Assembly (NCBI GenBank): GCA_002389045.1 | Contig: DGNS01000010.1 | Coordinates: 57,759 to 121,578 of the forward strand | Direction: 5' to 3' | Origin: Thiotrichaceae bacterium UBA4486 | Lineage (GTDB): Bacteria; Pseudomonadota; Gammaproteobacteria; Eutrophobiales; Eutrophobiaceae | Length of the DNA stretch: 63,820 nucleotides | Shown: positions 1 to 8,760 of the stretch, in pieces | Position numbering within the stretch: position 1 is the first letter of the stretch | Layout of the letters: each line of letters begins with the position of its first letter | Position numbers and translations under genes: made by a program | Notes under the pieces: model-generated | Told to the model about the DNA's origin: nothing | What the model saw: only the letters and a program-made list of their open reading frames with translations | Database searches by the model: none

Positions 1-102
1 GCCTGAAGGCAGACACCTGGATCGGGGAAAGGCAGACACCTGATCAGGAGAAGGCAGACACCTACTCCTCGATGCAGGTGTCAGGCTTTAGCCTGACATC
101 GT
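1..102. repeat. Cluster of short GGCAGACACCT repeats and a hairpin
   Basis: Three direct copies of GGCAGACACCT lie at 8-18, 31-41 and 53-63. They are followed by a perfect 8-bp inverted repeat, TGTCAGGC and GCCTGACA around TTTA, at 79-98. A 30-base stretch at 73-102 recurs exactly at 41177-41206, and related hairpins occur at 18695-18830. The arrangement resembles REP-type extragenic palindromes. No function is visible. It could act as a transcription terminator for a gene left of the window, but no T-run follows. Confidence 0.75.
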
Positions 103-125
103 TGGCTAATTTAACAAAAGACATT

Positions 126-908
126 ATGACACCGGACATTGTCGCACCCATCAAAGCTCTGCTGCTGCCACCGGGTTGCATTCTGTTATTGCTTCTGGCC
201 ACCGGCCTGCTCTACGGGCGATTCAGGCGGTTTGCCGCGTCGCTATTCATAGTGGCGCTGGTCGCTATGTATGTGTTTTCAACTCCGATATTTGCACGCT
301 GGCTGTCCGCGACCATCGAACCGGACAGCGCATTGATCCTGAAGCCGCCGGCCGATACCGTCGGCCATGCTATCGTCGTGCTCGGTTGCGGCCGCTATGT
401 ACAACCGCCGGAATACCCGCTGGACGATGTTTCCGAATGCGGCCTGGTGCGCATGCGTTACGCGGCGGAGATCCACGACGTGCTGCAACTTCCCGTGCTC
501 ATCAGCGGTGGCCGGGTCTTCCCTGGCGGCATGGCCGAGTCCGACATCATGGCTCGGGTACTGGAGAGACGCTTTGCTGTGCGCAGCCACTGGCGGGAAA
601 ACAAAAGTCGCAACACGATTGAAAACGCCCGTCACAGCGCGGAAATACTTCGCGATAACGACATAACGACGATATACCTGGTCACCCATGCACTGCACAT
701 GCGCCGGGCGGGTTGGCTGTTCGAACAACAGGGATTCAGGGTTATTGAAGCGCCGACGTATTTTTATTCGGCAGGCGACGGCGACGGCTGGCTGAACTGG
801 CTGCCTTCCGCCCACTCGCTGCTGGTTGTTAACATGGTGTTCAAGGAATATCTGGGCATACTGTGGCAAACTGTGTTTTTAGCCGATTTGAGCAGCAACA
901 AGACATGA
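126..908 (+). CDS. DUF218 (YdcF/ElyC-like) membrane protein
   Basis: A 260-residue protein with two N-terminal membrane segments (about residues 8-32 and 36-57), followed by a DUF218 domain that begins at HAIVVLGCG near residue 81. The family-typical SRNTIENA motif lies near residue 161 and VTHALHMRRA near 186. E. coli relatives (YdcF, SanA, ElyC) are envelope proteins, some linked to peptidoglycan or undecaprenyl-lipid metabolism; the substrate is unknown. The open frame extends back to 72, but that start would lie inside a repeat hairpin, so ATG 126 is preferred. The gene overlaps the next one by ATGA, which suggests co-transcription with the monooxygenase and deacetylase genes. Confidence 0.8.
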   Translation: MTPDIVAPIKALLLPPGCILLLLLATGLLYGRFRRFAASLFIVALVAMYVFSTPIFARWLSATIEPDSALILKPPADTVGHAIVVLGCGRYVQPPEYPLDDVSECGLVRMRYAAEIHDVLQLPVLISGGRVFPGGMAESDIMARVLERRFAVRSHWRENKSRNTIENARHSAEILRDNDITTIYLVTHALHMRRAGWLFEQQGFRVIEAPTYFYSAGDGDGWLNWLPSAHSLLVVNMVFKEYLGILWQTVFLADLSSNKT

Positions 909-2050
909 ATAAAAACAGCCGCATCATGATTTCCGGCGCCGGCGTCGCGGGACTGACGGCCGCGATCTGGCTGGGTCGCCACGGATTCAGGCCGGTGATT
1001 ATTGAAAAAGCCCCGGAGATTCGCGCCGACGGTTACATTATTTCCCTTTCCCACAAATCCTTTCATTACGCGGATGAGCTCGGCTTGTTGCCGCGGATGC
1101 TTGAACGCAACACCGGGATCAGCTATTCCAGTTATCACAATCGTAAAGGCCACACGATGTTGTTGCTGGATTACCAGGATCTGTTTGCCGGTGTGGATAT
1201 CGTACAAATCATGCGCGATGAACTGGAAATGGTGCTCTATGAAGCGGCGAAAGATCTGGCTGACTTCCGTTTCGGACTGAGCGCCACGGCAATCAGCCAG
1301 GACGATGACCGCGTTAGCGTCTGTTTCGATAACGGCGACGAGGAAGAATTTGACCTGGTCATCGGCGCCGACGGTCTGCATTCGATCACACGTGAACTCA
1401 CCTTTACGCCCGATGAGATCGAGCGCATCTATCTCGGCCGCTTTTCCTCCGCCTACAAGCTGGATAATGTCATCGGCCTCGTCGACAAGTTTGAAAACCA
1501 CATGGAGCAAAACCGCTATATGTGTGTGTACACCACCGGCAAGGACGACCTGGCCTGTGTATTCATATGGAAAGATCATTCGCTCGAAGCGCCGCCGCCC
1601 GGACAACGCAATGCATACCTGAAAGAGGCGTTCAATGATCCGCCCGAAGTTGTGGCAAAGATCCTCGACGCCTGTCCTGAGAACGACACTTTTTATATGG
1701 ATCCATTGATTCAAATCAGGATGAAAAACTGGCACAAGGGCCGGGTCGTACTCAGCGGGGATGCAGCGCACAGCCTGACCCTGCTCTCCGGTCAGGGCGC
1801 TTCCTCGGCCTTCTGGGGCGCCAGTACACTGGCCCGCGCACTGGTCGATCACGAACCCGAACAGGCCTTCCGGATCTACCAGGACGAAATGCAACCGGTC
1901 ATTAACAGGATCCAGCCGGCCGTGCGCAGCGCCGCCAAATGGTACATCCCCGGCAGCACCTTGCCTTACCTGGTGCGCGATACGCTGATGACCTGTTTAC
2001 CCAACCTGTTCTTCCAGAAATATTTCAAGAAAAAGTATTCCAGCGCCTGA
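905..2050 (+). CDS. FAD-dependent monooxygenase (PHBH/UbiH-like fold)
   Basis: A 381-residue flavoprotein of the aromatic-ring hydroxylase superfamily. The Rossmann dinucleotide motif GAGVAGL is near residue 12, the DG motif (VIGADGLHS) near 153, and the second FAD motif GDAAHS (LSGDAAHSLTLLSGQGAS) near 284. Such enzymes hydroxylate or epoxidise using NAD(P)H and O2; the substrate here cannot be told. The start ATG 905 overlaps the stop of the DUF218 gene, and the deacetylase gene follows after one base, so the three genes look like one operon. The C-terminus is moderately basic (KYFKKKYSS). Confidence 0.85.
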   Translation: MNKNSRIMISGAGVAGLTAAIWLGRHGFRPVIIEKAPEIRADGYIISLSHKSFHYADELGLLPRMLERNTGISYSSYHNRKGHTMLLLDYQDLFAGVDIVQIMRDELEMVLYEAAKDLADFRFGLSATAISQDDDRVSVCFDNGDEEEFDLVIGADGLHSITRELTFTPDEIERIYLGRFSSAYKLDNVIGLVDKFENHMEQNRYMCVYTTGKDDLACVFIWKDHSLEAPPPGQRNAYLKEAFNDPPEVVAKILDACPENDTFYMDPLIQIRMKNWHKGRVVLSGDAAHSLTLLSGQGASSAFWGASTLARALVDHEPEQAFRIYQDEMQPVINRIQPAVRSAAKWYIPGSTLPYLVRDTLMTCLPNLFFQKYFKKKYSSA

Positions 2051-2051
2051 G

Positions 2052-2882
2052 ATGGCCGTCGAAGTCACTTTCACCCTGGATCTGGAAGACCACCGCCCGC
2101 CGGGTTTCCGCAAACGATATCCGGAAATCACCGAAAGCATATTGTCGTTTCTCGACCGGCACGCCATCAGGGCCACGGTCTTTGTACTCGGTCGCGTGGC
2201 CCTGGAATCACCACAATTGATCCGGCAAATCAGCAACCAGGGACACGAACTCGGGTATCACACCTTTGATCATGTGCATCTGCACCGGGACTCCCGTGAC
2301 GGATTCCTGGAAAAATCAGCTGCCGGGAAAAAATATCTTGAAGACCTGGGCGGAAAAGCCGTGCATGGATTCAGGGCGCCCGCGTTTTCCCTGACCCGGG
2401 AATCGCTGTGGGCGGTGGATGCCATCCGGGAACTTGGTTTCACCTACAGTTCCAGCGTGCTGCCGGTACGCAATCCGATCAACGGTTTCCCCGGCGCACC
2501 CGGACGGGCGTTTCGCTGGCCCAACGGGCTGCTCGAAATTCCGGCGACCGTCTCCCGTATCGGCCCGCTGGAGATCCCCTGCCTGGGCGGCTTTTACCTG
2601 AGGTATTTACCGTATTTCATGATTCGTCGATGCCTGGCGCAGGATACCGATCAGGAACACTGGTTGTATTGTCATCCACACGATTTTGATCACAGAGAAC
2701 CCTATTACACCATTCCTGGCACATCGGTGGTCACCAGTGTGCTGCTCTGGTTCAACCGCAAACAGACATTCAAAAAACTGGAAAGGCTGTATTCGGACGC
2801 TCTTGTAGCCGCGGCGCCACCGTTCATTGAACGCATTCACAGCGGCGACTTTGATGATGCGCACACCTTCAGGGACTTCTGA
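2052..2882 (+). CDS. Polysaccharide deacetylase (NodB/CE4 family)
   Basis: A 276-residue protein with the NodB-homology fold. The first catalytic/metal motif is at the N-terminus (TLDLEDHRPP, residues about 8-17), the metal-binding motif HTFDHVHLH is near residue 71, RAPAFS near 110, and a C-terminal CHPHDFDH near 207. CE4 enzymes remove N- or O-acetyl groups from glycans using a divalent metal. The protein has no signal peptide, so like the PEP-CTERM/exosortase-type and biosynthetic deacetylases it probably acts in the cytoplasm on a precursor. It ends the 126-2882 operon. Confidence 0.85.
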   Translation: MAVEVTFTLDLEDHRPPGFRKRYPEITESILSFLDRHAIRATVFVLGRVALESPQLIRQISNQGHELGYHTFDHVHLHRDSRDGFLEKSAAGKKYLEDLGGKAVHGFRAPAFSLTRESLWAVDAIRELGFTYSSSVLPVRNPINGFPGAPGRAFRWPNGLLEIPATVSRIGPLEIPCLGGFYLRYLPYFMIRRCLAQDTDQEHWLYCHPHDFDHREPYYTIPGTSVVTSVLLWFNRKQTFKKLERLYSDALVAAAPPFIERIHSGDFDDAHTFRDF

Positions 2883-2898
2883 AAGACTTCTCGTTTCA

Positions 2899-2974
2899 CT
2901 CGAAGTAACAGTGGGTGCTCGAAGTGACAGTGAGTACTCGAGGTGACAGTGAGTGCTCGAAGTGACGGTGAGTG
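2899..2974. repeat. Four tandem copies of a 19-bp unit
   Basis: Four imperfect head-to-tail copies of a 19-bp unit, close to CTCGAAGTGACAGTGAGTG, start at 2899, 2918, 2937 and 2956. They lie between the convergent deacetylase and methyltransferase genes. No coding or obvious terminator function is seen. Confidence 0.85.
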
Positions 2975-2991
2975 TTTATTCAGAGCTTCCT

Positions 2992-3654
2992 TTACTGCAT
3001 CTTCCTGAATGCGCACAGTTGAAACAGCGGCGCGAACGGCAACGGCAGGTTAATCACTTCTCCTTTTCGAAAACCGGATTTCTCGATTGCGTCAATCAGG
3101 TGATAGATATTCGTATGGTGATAATCGCCCTTGTCACCAAAGCCCGCAACAAGCCGGCCCAGTTTGTAGAGCAGGTTCTCGGTGGGACCGGATACCAGTA
3201 ATTGTCCACCCGGTTTCAATATGCGATTGAATTGCTGCTGATAGGCCGCGAGATCCTCGATGTGTTCGAGCACGTCGGCGGCCACGATAACATCCAGCGA
3301 CGCCGCCTCGATGTCGTCCAGGTCCTGAATAAAATGCACGCGTATGCCTTTTTCGGCGGCCATGCGCTGTGCATAGTGTGGAAACAGGTCAATCGCATAG
3401 ACCGTTCCGTACTGCCGACTTAATTCCGGCAAAAACAGTCCAATGCCACAACCAAATTCCAGTGCGGCCCCGGAGGCATTGCCTTCCATCATGTCCGCCA
3501 GCCGATCATAGCGTTTCCACATCAACCAGCGGATGAGTGGGTTGGCATGCAGATAGGTCGGGATGGCCATCTCGTCGCGGTCATGTTCGGTGATGTCCTC
3601 AACAGCGGTGGAGGTAATGGTCTCGATTTCGTGTCTGGGTATGCGTGTAATCAT
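2992..3654 (-). CDS. Class I SAM-dependent methyltransferase
   Basis: A 220-residue protein with a Rossmann-type methyltransferase core. Motif I reads EFGCGIGLF near residue 66, the acidic strand-2 end is YAIDLF near 87, and DVLEHIED near 132 with LKPGGQLLVSGP near 148 form motifs III and IV. The N-terminal 45 residues precede the SAM fold and probably contribute to substrate choice, which is unknown. It is the last gene of a three-gene minus-strand set with a FemAB-like protein and a second methyltransferase, 12 bases downstream of the former. Confidence 0.85.
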   Translation of the reverse strand: MITRIPRHEIETITSTAVEDITEHDRDEMAIPTYLHANPLIRWLMWKRYDRLADMMEGNASGAALEFGCGIGLFLPELSRQYGTVYAIDLFPHYAQRMAAEKGIRVHFIQDLDDIEAASLDVIVAADVLEHIEDLAAYQQQFNRILKPGGQLLVSGPTENLLYKLGRLVAGFGDKGDYHHTNIYHLIDAIEKSGFRKGEVINLPLPFAPLFQLCAFRKMQ

Positions 3655-3666
3655 GGCAGTTTCCGG

Positions 3667-4689
3667 TCAGCCCAGGTGGCGGGCGATGTAGGGTCCGATA
3701 AAATTGGCTAAAGGTAACGGCAATTTTTGCCAGACCCTGATGTATTTCTCATAACGAGGGTTGGCGGGACTGAAATCCGGCGATGTGCCGGCCTTGATCA
3801 TGTACTGTTTGTAATACAGCGGCTCGGGTTCGAAACCCCAGTTCTTCTTGAAACTGTACGATCCCGTGCCCTTGATGCTGCGGCCGAAATCGAACCGGCG
3901 CAGCCCCTGTTCGCAACTTCGCCGCATGAGTTCCCAGTACATGAAATCGTAGGCCTTGAGCGTACGGGCAACGGCAAGACCGCCACCGTAATAAGGCATT
4001 ACCGTATCGTGATAATACAGCGACAGGACACTGGCAACCGGCTTTTGATCTTTTGTCACGGTCAGGATTCGGCATCGATCCCCGAACACGGCCTTCAGCG
4101 CCCGGAAATAGTTTTTCGGGTAGACCGGTGTGCCCAGGTTACGGACACTGACGGCGTAGATGTCATAAAACCTGTCGATGCCGTCATCTTCCACACTAAC
4201 GAGACCATTATTAATGCCCTTGCGGATCATGGCCCGCTGTTTCCGGGGCACGGCCTGCATGTTCGCCGCGGCTTCCGTCTGGATCGGTTTATTAAAGCGG
4301 AAGTAAAAATCCTTGGCGGGCCAGTCATTGACCGACGGCAGCACTTCCCTGAATTCTATATAATCGACGTTCAGTTCATGTCCGATCCTGATCGCCCCGG
4401 CGGTCAACGCGGCAAGCACCTCATCCGAATCCGCAAGCACACCGCCGTAAACACAAAACGGCGTCGATACCAGGGTGTGTCCGAACAACAGGCTTTTCAC
4501 CCGGGCCATGGGCAGAACACCCACGACCTGTCCGGCGTCCCTGGCCAGCAGGTAACAGGTAGTCAGCCCATACACTGTCTCCAGCAGTCCTCGCCAGGAT
4601 GACAAATGACATATCGTGCCATGGGGATGGGAGTTGACGTAGCCGTCCCAGTCATCAAGGCTGTTTTCATCCAGGCGGGATATGTTCAC
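3667..4689 (-). CDS. FemAB/GNAT-like acyltransferase, XrtA-associated type
   Basis: A 340-residue protein resembling FemAB-family proteins found in exosortase (PEP-CTERM) regions. The C-terminal GNAT fold is visible in SVLSLYYHDTVMPYYGGG and in the terminal FDFGRSIKGTGSYSFKKNWG, the family signature. FemAB proteins transfer aminoacyl groups; these relatives are uncharacterised. The open frame extends to 4764, but that would overlap the upstream methyltransferase by 56 bases. GTG 4689 gives a 19-base gap and keeps the conserved start, so it is preferred though not proven. The gene sits between two methyltransferases. No exosortase or PEP-CTERM substrate is present in the window. Confidence 0.75.
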   Translation of the reverse strand: MNISRLDENSLDDWDGYVNSHPHGTICHLSSWRGLLETVYGLTTCYLLARDAGQVVGVLPMARVKSLLFGHTLVSTPFCVYGGVLADSDEVLAALTAGAIRIGHELNVDYIEFREVLPSVNDWPAKDFYFRFNKPIQTEAAANMQAVPRKQRAMIRKGINNGLVSVEDDGIDRFYDIYAVSVRNLGTPVYPKNYFRALKAVFGDRCRILTVTKDQKPVASVLSLYYHDTVMPYYGGGLAVARTLKAYDFMYWELMRRSCEQGLRRFDFGRSIKGTGSYSFKKNWGFEPEPLYYKQYMIKAGTSPDFSPANPRYEKYIRVWQKLPLPLANFIGPYIARHLG

Positions 4690-4708
4690 TGAGGTGTGAT
4701 TCTGACGG

Positions 4709-5410
4709 TTATTTTTCAAGAACCAGAAAACACGAGGCGCCGAATAAACGGGCCGGCAGCGCATCCACGGTTTCGAATCGCCATCGAAAAAGCGGGAAGA
4801 TCAACTGCTTTTTGACACATTGAAATCCAGGCTCGCGGCTGTAGAGTTCCAGATCATCGATCCAGTTATCGTAGTAAGGAAACTCGGGACGGCCGGTGAA
4901 GCGGTCTATATACCGGTAAACAAACACGGCCAGTTTATGGATCAGGGCGCGGTCATTACGCCACAACAGGATCAACCGTCCGCCCGGTTTCAATACCCGG
5001 TAGACTTCACTGATAAAATGTTTTGCCTTGTCTTCGGGCTGCTGGTTGAGAAACTGGCAGTTGATTACGCGATCCAGCACTTCATCACGAAACGGTAATG
5101 AAAACACATCCCCGCGGATGATATGAATGCCGTTGTTACGGGCATCCCGGCAGGCAATTTCATTGTAGTCCACGCCCAGTACCTGCCGATCCGGACCGGC
5201 GCCGGTCAGCGGTTTGACCATGAGGCCGGATCCGCAGCCAAGATCCGCCACGGTTGCAGCCGTACCGATTTCAGCCAGGATCAGTTCCTGCTCACGCAGG
5301 AAATACGTTTGCAAACGGTACCCGTTCGCCCCCGAGTCACTGTCGCCATGACGGCTGCGCAGATGTTCGTACAACCGGTCTGTGTGCTTGTCGGCCTGCA
5401 ATGGTTGCAT
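4709..5410 (-). CDS. Class I SAM-dependent methyltransferase (Methyltransf_11 type)
   Basis: A 233-residue methyltransferase. Motif I VADLGCGSG lies near residue 53, VLGVDYNE near 74, GDVFSLPFRD near 94, and the post-motif VLKPGGRLILLW near 133. The frame is open to 5518, but ATG 5410 (MQPLQADKH) gives a normal N-terminus, whereas the upstream extension is rich in basic and aromatic residues and lies in AT-rich intergenic DNA. First gene of the minus-strand trio, divergent from the glycosyltransferase gene at 5558. The substrate is unknown; co-location suggests a glycan or lipid acceptor. Confidence 0.8.
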   Translation of the reverse strand: MQPLQADKHTDRLYEHLRSRHGDSDSGANGYRLQTYFLREQELILAEIGTAATVADLGCGSGLMVKPLTGAGPDRQVLGVDYNEIACRDARNNGIHIIRGDVFSLPFRDEVLDRVINCQFLNQQPEDKAKHFISEVYRVLKPGGRLILLWRNDRALIHKLAVFVYRYIDRFTGRPEFPYYDNWIDDLELYSREPGFQCVKKQLIFPLFRWRFETVDALPARLFGASCFLVLEK

Positions 5411-5557
5411 GGTCTGCGTTTCAGCCTCGTTTTTCCGGTATTTCGTAAATTTTGTTAAAAAATAATACGTTATCTGATATTTTATGCCAACCTTGCTAAT
5501 ACGGCGCGGCCAGATCACACAAATTCAATGGCACCGACAGTATATCCCTGATTGCCC

Positions 5558-6964
5558 ATGCCTGACCTGAAACATTATCTGGCCGTGGTGCTGCTCACCG
5601 TCCTTCCGGGGGTAATACTGGTGACTGACCGCGGGCCGGTCGCCGATGAAACCGTTTACGTGCGCTATGCCTGGTCTCTTCATCAGCATGGCGTCTACGG
5701 ACTGGCCCGTGATATCGCGGAGATCCCGGAACCAAGCGCGCAGGTTGCGCCCGGTGTGCCCTTTTATATCGCCGCGTTCATGAAGTTCGACCGCGCTTTT
5801 GCCGACAGTATTCGCTGCCTGATTGCTTCGAACATGAACCCGGACAGTTGCGACACGTCATTTCGTAACTTCAAGCTGCTTAACCTGGTATACCTGGCCT
5901 TGTTCATGATCATGGGCTGGCATCTGCTGCGTCACATCACATCATCGGCAACCATCGCCCATGGCGCTGTATTTCTCATACTGCTGTCCGGTGCACCCTG
6001 GTATTACGCGGATCACTATCTGACCGAGACACTGTATCTGCCCATGGCCATGGGCTTTTACCTGGTCTTCGCCCGTGCCCTGCATCACGGCCACAGGCGC
6101 AGCTATATCTTTGCCGCCGGCATACTCGGTCTTCTGGCATTGATCCGGCCGTCGTTTTTTTACCTGTTTTTGATCCTGGTGTGTTTACTTCCGGTTATCC
6201 TCTGTTACAGGCGGCGTAAAACACCAATGACCGGCAAGCTTATCCTGGGAAACACCCTGATATTTGCCGGTGTCTGCGTTCTGATCCTGTCGCCCTGGCT
6301 TGTACGTAACTACCAGGCACTGGACAGACCCGCGGTGACGGTTGGCTACGGCGCCTATGCCCTGTCGTCCCGGGTCTCTTATAACCAGATGACGAACATG
6401 GAATACCTGGCTGCCTGGATCTACTGGTTGCCGGATTTTGGTGACAGCCTGGCGGAAGATATCTTCGGTGAAGAACACACACGACGACTGGATTTTGGCA
6501 GTGCGGACGGATTTATTGCCGATATACGCAGCCGCATACGCGAACAAGCCAGTCAGGCCACCGGCGCCCGCCTCGGCGGACATGAAACCGGCGCCGTGAT
6601 TTCACCGGTCACCTGGTTACTGCGTGAATACGTGCTGGGCGATCCACTGACCCATATCAAGGTCACACTGGTACTGGCCTGGCGCGGAATCTTTGTCGAA
6701 AAGTATTTCGGGCTTCTCGGTCTCATGGCCATGTGTTGGGCGCTTATGGGCGGTTTGCGTAACGAGCAACGCGATTATTTTTTCACCATGACGCTACCCG
6801 TTGTGATCCTGGTCTTTTTCCATGCGTTTCTTACCGCCAGTATACCCAGGTACAATCTTTCGCTGCTGTTGCCCATGTGCTATTGCCTGTCGATCGCCGC
6901 AAACCGGTTCGGTCATTGCCTCATGACCATGAGAAAACACCGCTACGGGACGAAGTTGACATGA
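5558..6964 (+). CDS. GT-C family membrane glycosyltransferase (ArnT/PMT-like)
   Basis: A 468-residue polytopic membrane protein with roughly ten or more hydrophobic segments. A first periplasmic loop after TM1 contains acidic residues in DRGPVADETVYVRYAW, the place where GT-C enzymes carry catalytic acids. These enzymes use polyprenyl-phosphate sugars as donors on the periplasmic face; both donor and acceptor are unknown here. ATG 5558 is chosen over TTG 5552. The stop overlaps the start of the sulfotransferase gene, and the flippase-like gene follows, so 5558-8759 reads as one operon. Confidence 0.75.
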   Translation: MPDLKHYLAVVLLTVLPGVILVTDRGPVADETVYVRYAWSLHQHGVYGLARDIAEIPEPSAQVAPGVPFYIAAFMKFDRAFADSIRCLIASNMNPDSCDTSFRNFKLLNLVYLALFMIMGWHLLRHITSSATIAHGAVFLILLSGAPWYYADHYLTETLYLPMAMGFYLVFARALHHGHRRSYIFAAGILGLLALIRPSFFYLFLILVCLLPVILCYRRRKTPMTGKLILGNTLIFAGVCVLILSPWLVRNYQALDRPAVTVGYGAYALSSRVSYNQMTNMEYLAAWIYWLPDFGDSLAEDIFGEEHTRRLDFGSADGFIADIRSRIREQASQATGARLGGHETGAVISPVTWLLREYVLGDPLTHIKVTLVLAWRGIFVEKYFGLLGLMAMCWALMGGLRNEQRDYFFTMTLPVVILVFFHAFLTASIPRYNLSLLLPMCYCLSIAANRFGHCLMTMRKHRYGTKLT

Positions 6965-7767
6965 ACACGGATCATCCGCCATTGATTGACGGTGAGCGGC
7001 TGCGCTTTGTGTTGTCTACGGGCAGAACCGGAACTACGCAGTTGCGTGAATTTCTCAGGAAAAACCAGGCGCATCTGGGGATTGCCTTCGAACCCCCACC
7101 TTCAAGGCCTGCCTATATACTCTGGAATGCCGAATGCGCGGGTTATCCGTTCAGAGGCATGGCCCTGAAGCTGCTCCTGCGCAGCAAACACAAAATGCTG
7201 GCGATGAATTCCGGTTGCACGGTTGAATTCGACAGCTATCTGAGCCCGCTTATCTGCGTAATGCTCGATCATGTGGACAAGGCACACGTGGTACATATGG
7301 TCCGGCATCCCTACACGTGGATTGAGTCCATCGGAAACTTCAAGGCCGCATCGTGGCGTAAACACGTCGTCGGCCATGCCCCGTTTACTGAAATCATCCA
7401 TCCGCACATCCGTGATCAGTGGCGAAGCCTGGATCGTCATGAACAGCTTGCCTGGTCCTGGCGTCATGTCAACGAACAGATCATTCAACGCCGGGGGCAG
7501 TGCCGCCAATACGTACGGGTTAAATTCGAGGATTTTGTCTGCGACAGTGCCGGGACGCGTAAGACAACCATCAATAGCATGCTGGAAATACTCGATCCTG
7601 AACACGCCAATCCCGACTATGACATCGATGTGCATGAAAAACTCAATCGCAGCGAGACCCGTCACATCGAACCATGGCAGAACTGGCCGGAGAGACTGTT
7701 GCATTCCGTTAACAGGATCTGTGAACCACTCATGAATGAATTCGGTTACGACAATCACAGGCCATGA
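6961..7767 (+). CDS. Sulfotransferase family protein
   Basis: A 268-residue cytoplasmic protein with the PAPS-binding features of sulfotransferases. The 5-prime-phosphosulfate loop STGRTGTTQLREFL is near residue 18, and the 3-prime-phosphate motif MVRHPYTWIESIG lies near residue 113. It probably moves a sulfo group from PAPS to a hydroxyl or amine of a surface glycan or lipid, which is inferred from neighbours. The frame is open to 6877, but ATG 6961 overlaps the upstream stop by ATGA and gives the conserved start. The 3-prime end overlaps the next gene by four bases. Confidence 0.8.
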   Translation: MNTDHPPLIDGERLRFVLSTGRTGTTQLREFLRKNQAHLGIAFEPPPSRPAYILWNAECAGYPFRGMALKLLLRSKHKMLAMNSGCTVEFDSYLSPLICVMLDHVDKAHVVHMVRHPYTWIESIGNFKAASWRKHVVGHAPFTEIIHPHIRDQWRSLDRHEQLAWSWRHVNEQIIQRRGQCRQYVRVKFEDFVCDSAGTRKTTINSMLEILDPEHANPDYDIDVHEKLNRSETRHIEPWQNWPERLLHSVNRICEPLMNEFGYDNHRP

Positions 7768-8759
7768 TCAGGCTGGGACAACTGCGGGCTTTCCTTGGTG
7801 ATCGCAAGAACCATCCTCTATACCTGGTTTCGGCACTGGTCTCCCTGACCCTGCTGGCCGCGCTGGTCATCTATTCCGGCGCCGGCCGGCTGCTGCAAAC
7901 GTTGACGCGCTTTGACCCGGCTGTTTTTGTCTATGTGCTGCTGATTTTTCTCGCACTTGTCTTCATTGTCGCCTGGCGGCTGAAACTGGCCCTGCGGCAT
8001 ACCGGTAACGGCAGTTTTTATCAATGCCTGGATATCAGTATTTTCCATATCATACTGTTGAGCCTGTTACCGGCCAGGCTGGGTGATGTCTGCTATCCAT
8101 TCATACTTCGCCAGAACCTGTCGATTGATTTATCCCGTGCGTTGTCCAATCTCCTGGTCATACGCCTGTACGATTTGCTGGTGGTCTGTCTGCTGTTTGT
8201 TACGGCCGTCGGTGTGAATTCCGCGCATATTCGTGCATCAGGATATCTCATTACCCTGACGGGTCTCCTGCTGCTCAGCATAGTGCTTCTGCTGTCTGCC
8301 GGCAGATGGTTTCTTGACCGTCGTATGCCCCCGGGCGAAAAGTCAGACGTTAAAAGCAGGTTTGTAAACATGATCCACCAAACCAGGCAATCGATGTCTG
8401 AATACGATGTGCGTGACCATGTCCTGTTGTTTGTGATGACGCTGCTGAGGTGGTTTGCAGCCTGCCTGCTGTTCCTGTGCATATTCAGGGGACTGCAGAT
8501 CGAACTCACGCTGGCACAGGCAGCGCTGGTAACAACCGGCATCAATCTGGCCGTGTTGATCCCGGTGCAAACGATGGGCGGTTTCGGTGTCACCGAGGCG
8601 GTGCTGGCATGGGTACTCGGATTATTCGGCTATGCGGCGGAAATCGCCATCTCGCTTGCCCTGGCCAGCCGGATTATCTGGCTGGTTTTCCCCGTTATCA
8701 TCGGCATTACCTGGATAGCGTTAAGAAAAACAGCGGCTGGCCGGCAGGCTGATCCCTGA
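7764..8759 (+). CDS. Lysylphosphatidylglycerol synthase TM-region-like (UPF0104) flippase
   Basis: A 331-residue integral membrane protein with about eight membrane segments and the pattern of the LPG_synthase_TM family. The conserved LLPARLGDVCYPFILR lies near residue 96, and QTMGGFGVTEAVLAW near 270. Members either flip aminoacylated lipids or sit beside glycosyltransferases as uncharacterised transporters. There is no cytoplasmic lysyl-transferase domain, so this is the membrane half only. It is translationally coupled to the sulfotransferase and convergent with the GT2 gene, with a one-base gap. Confidence 0.8.
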   Translation: MIRLGQLRAFLGDRKNHPLYLVSALVSLTLLAALVIYSGAGRLLQTLTRFDPAVFVYVLLIFLALVFIVAWRLKLALRHTGNGSFYQCLDISIFHIILLSLLPARLGDVCYPFILRQNLSIDLSRALSNLLVIRLYDLLVVCLLFVTAVGVNSAHIRASGYLITLTGLLLLSIVLLLSAGRWFLDRRMPPGEKSDVKSRFVNMIHQTRQSMSEYDVRDHVLLFVMTLLRWFAACLLFLCIFRGLQIELTLAQAALVTTGINLAVLIPVQTMGGFGVTEAVLAWVLGLFGYAAEIAISLALASRIIWLVFPVIIGITWIALRKTAAGRQADP

Positions 8760-8760
8760 T

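Noticed and set aside
3667..5518. An exosortase/PEP-CTERM system, suggested by the FemAB-like and deacetylase genes
   Set aside because: No exosortase, PEP-CTERM substrate or the usual two-component pair is found in the window, so the resemblance is limited to single genes.
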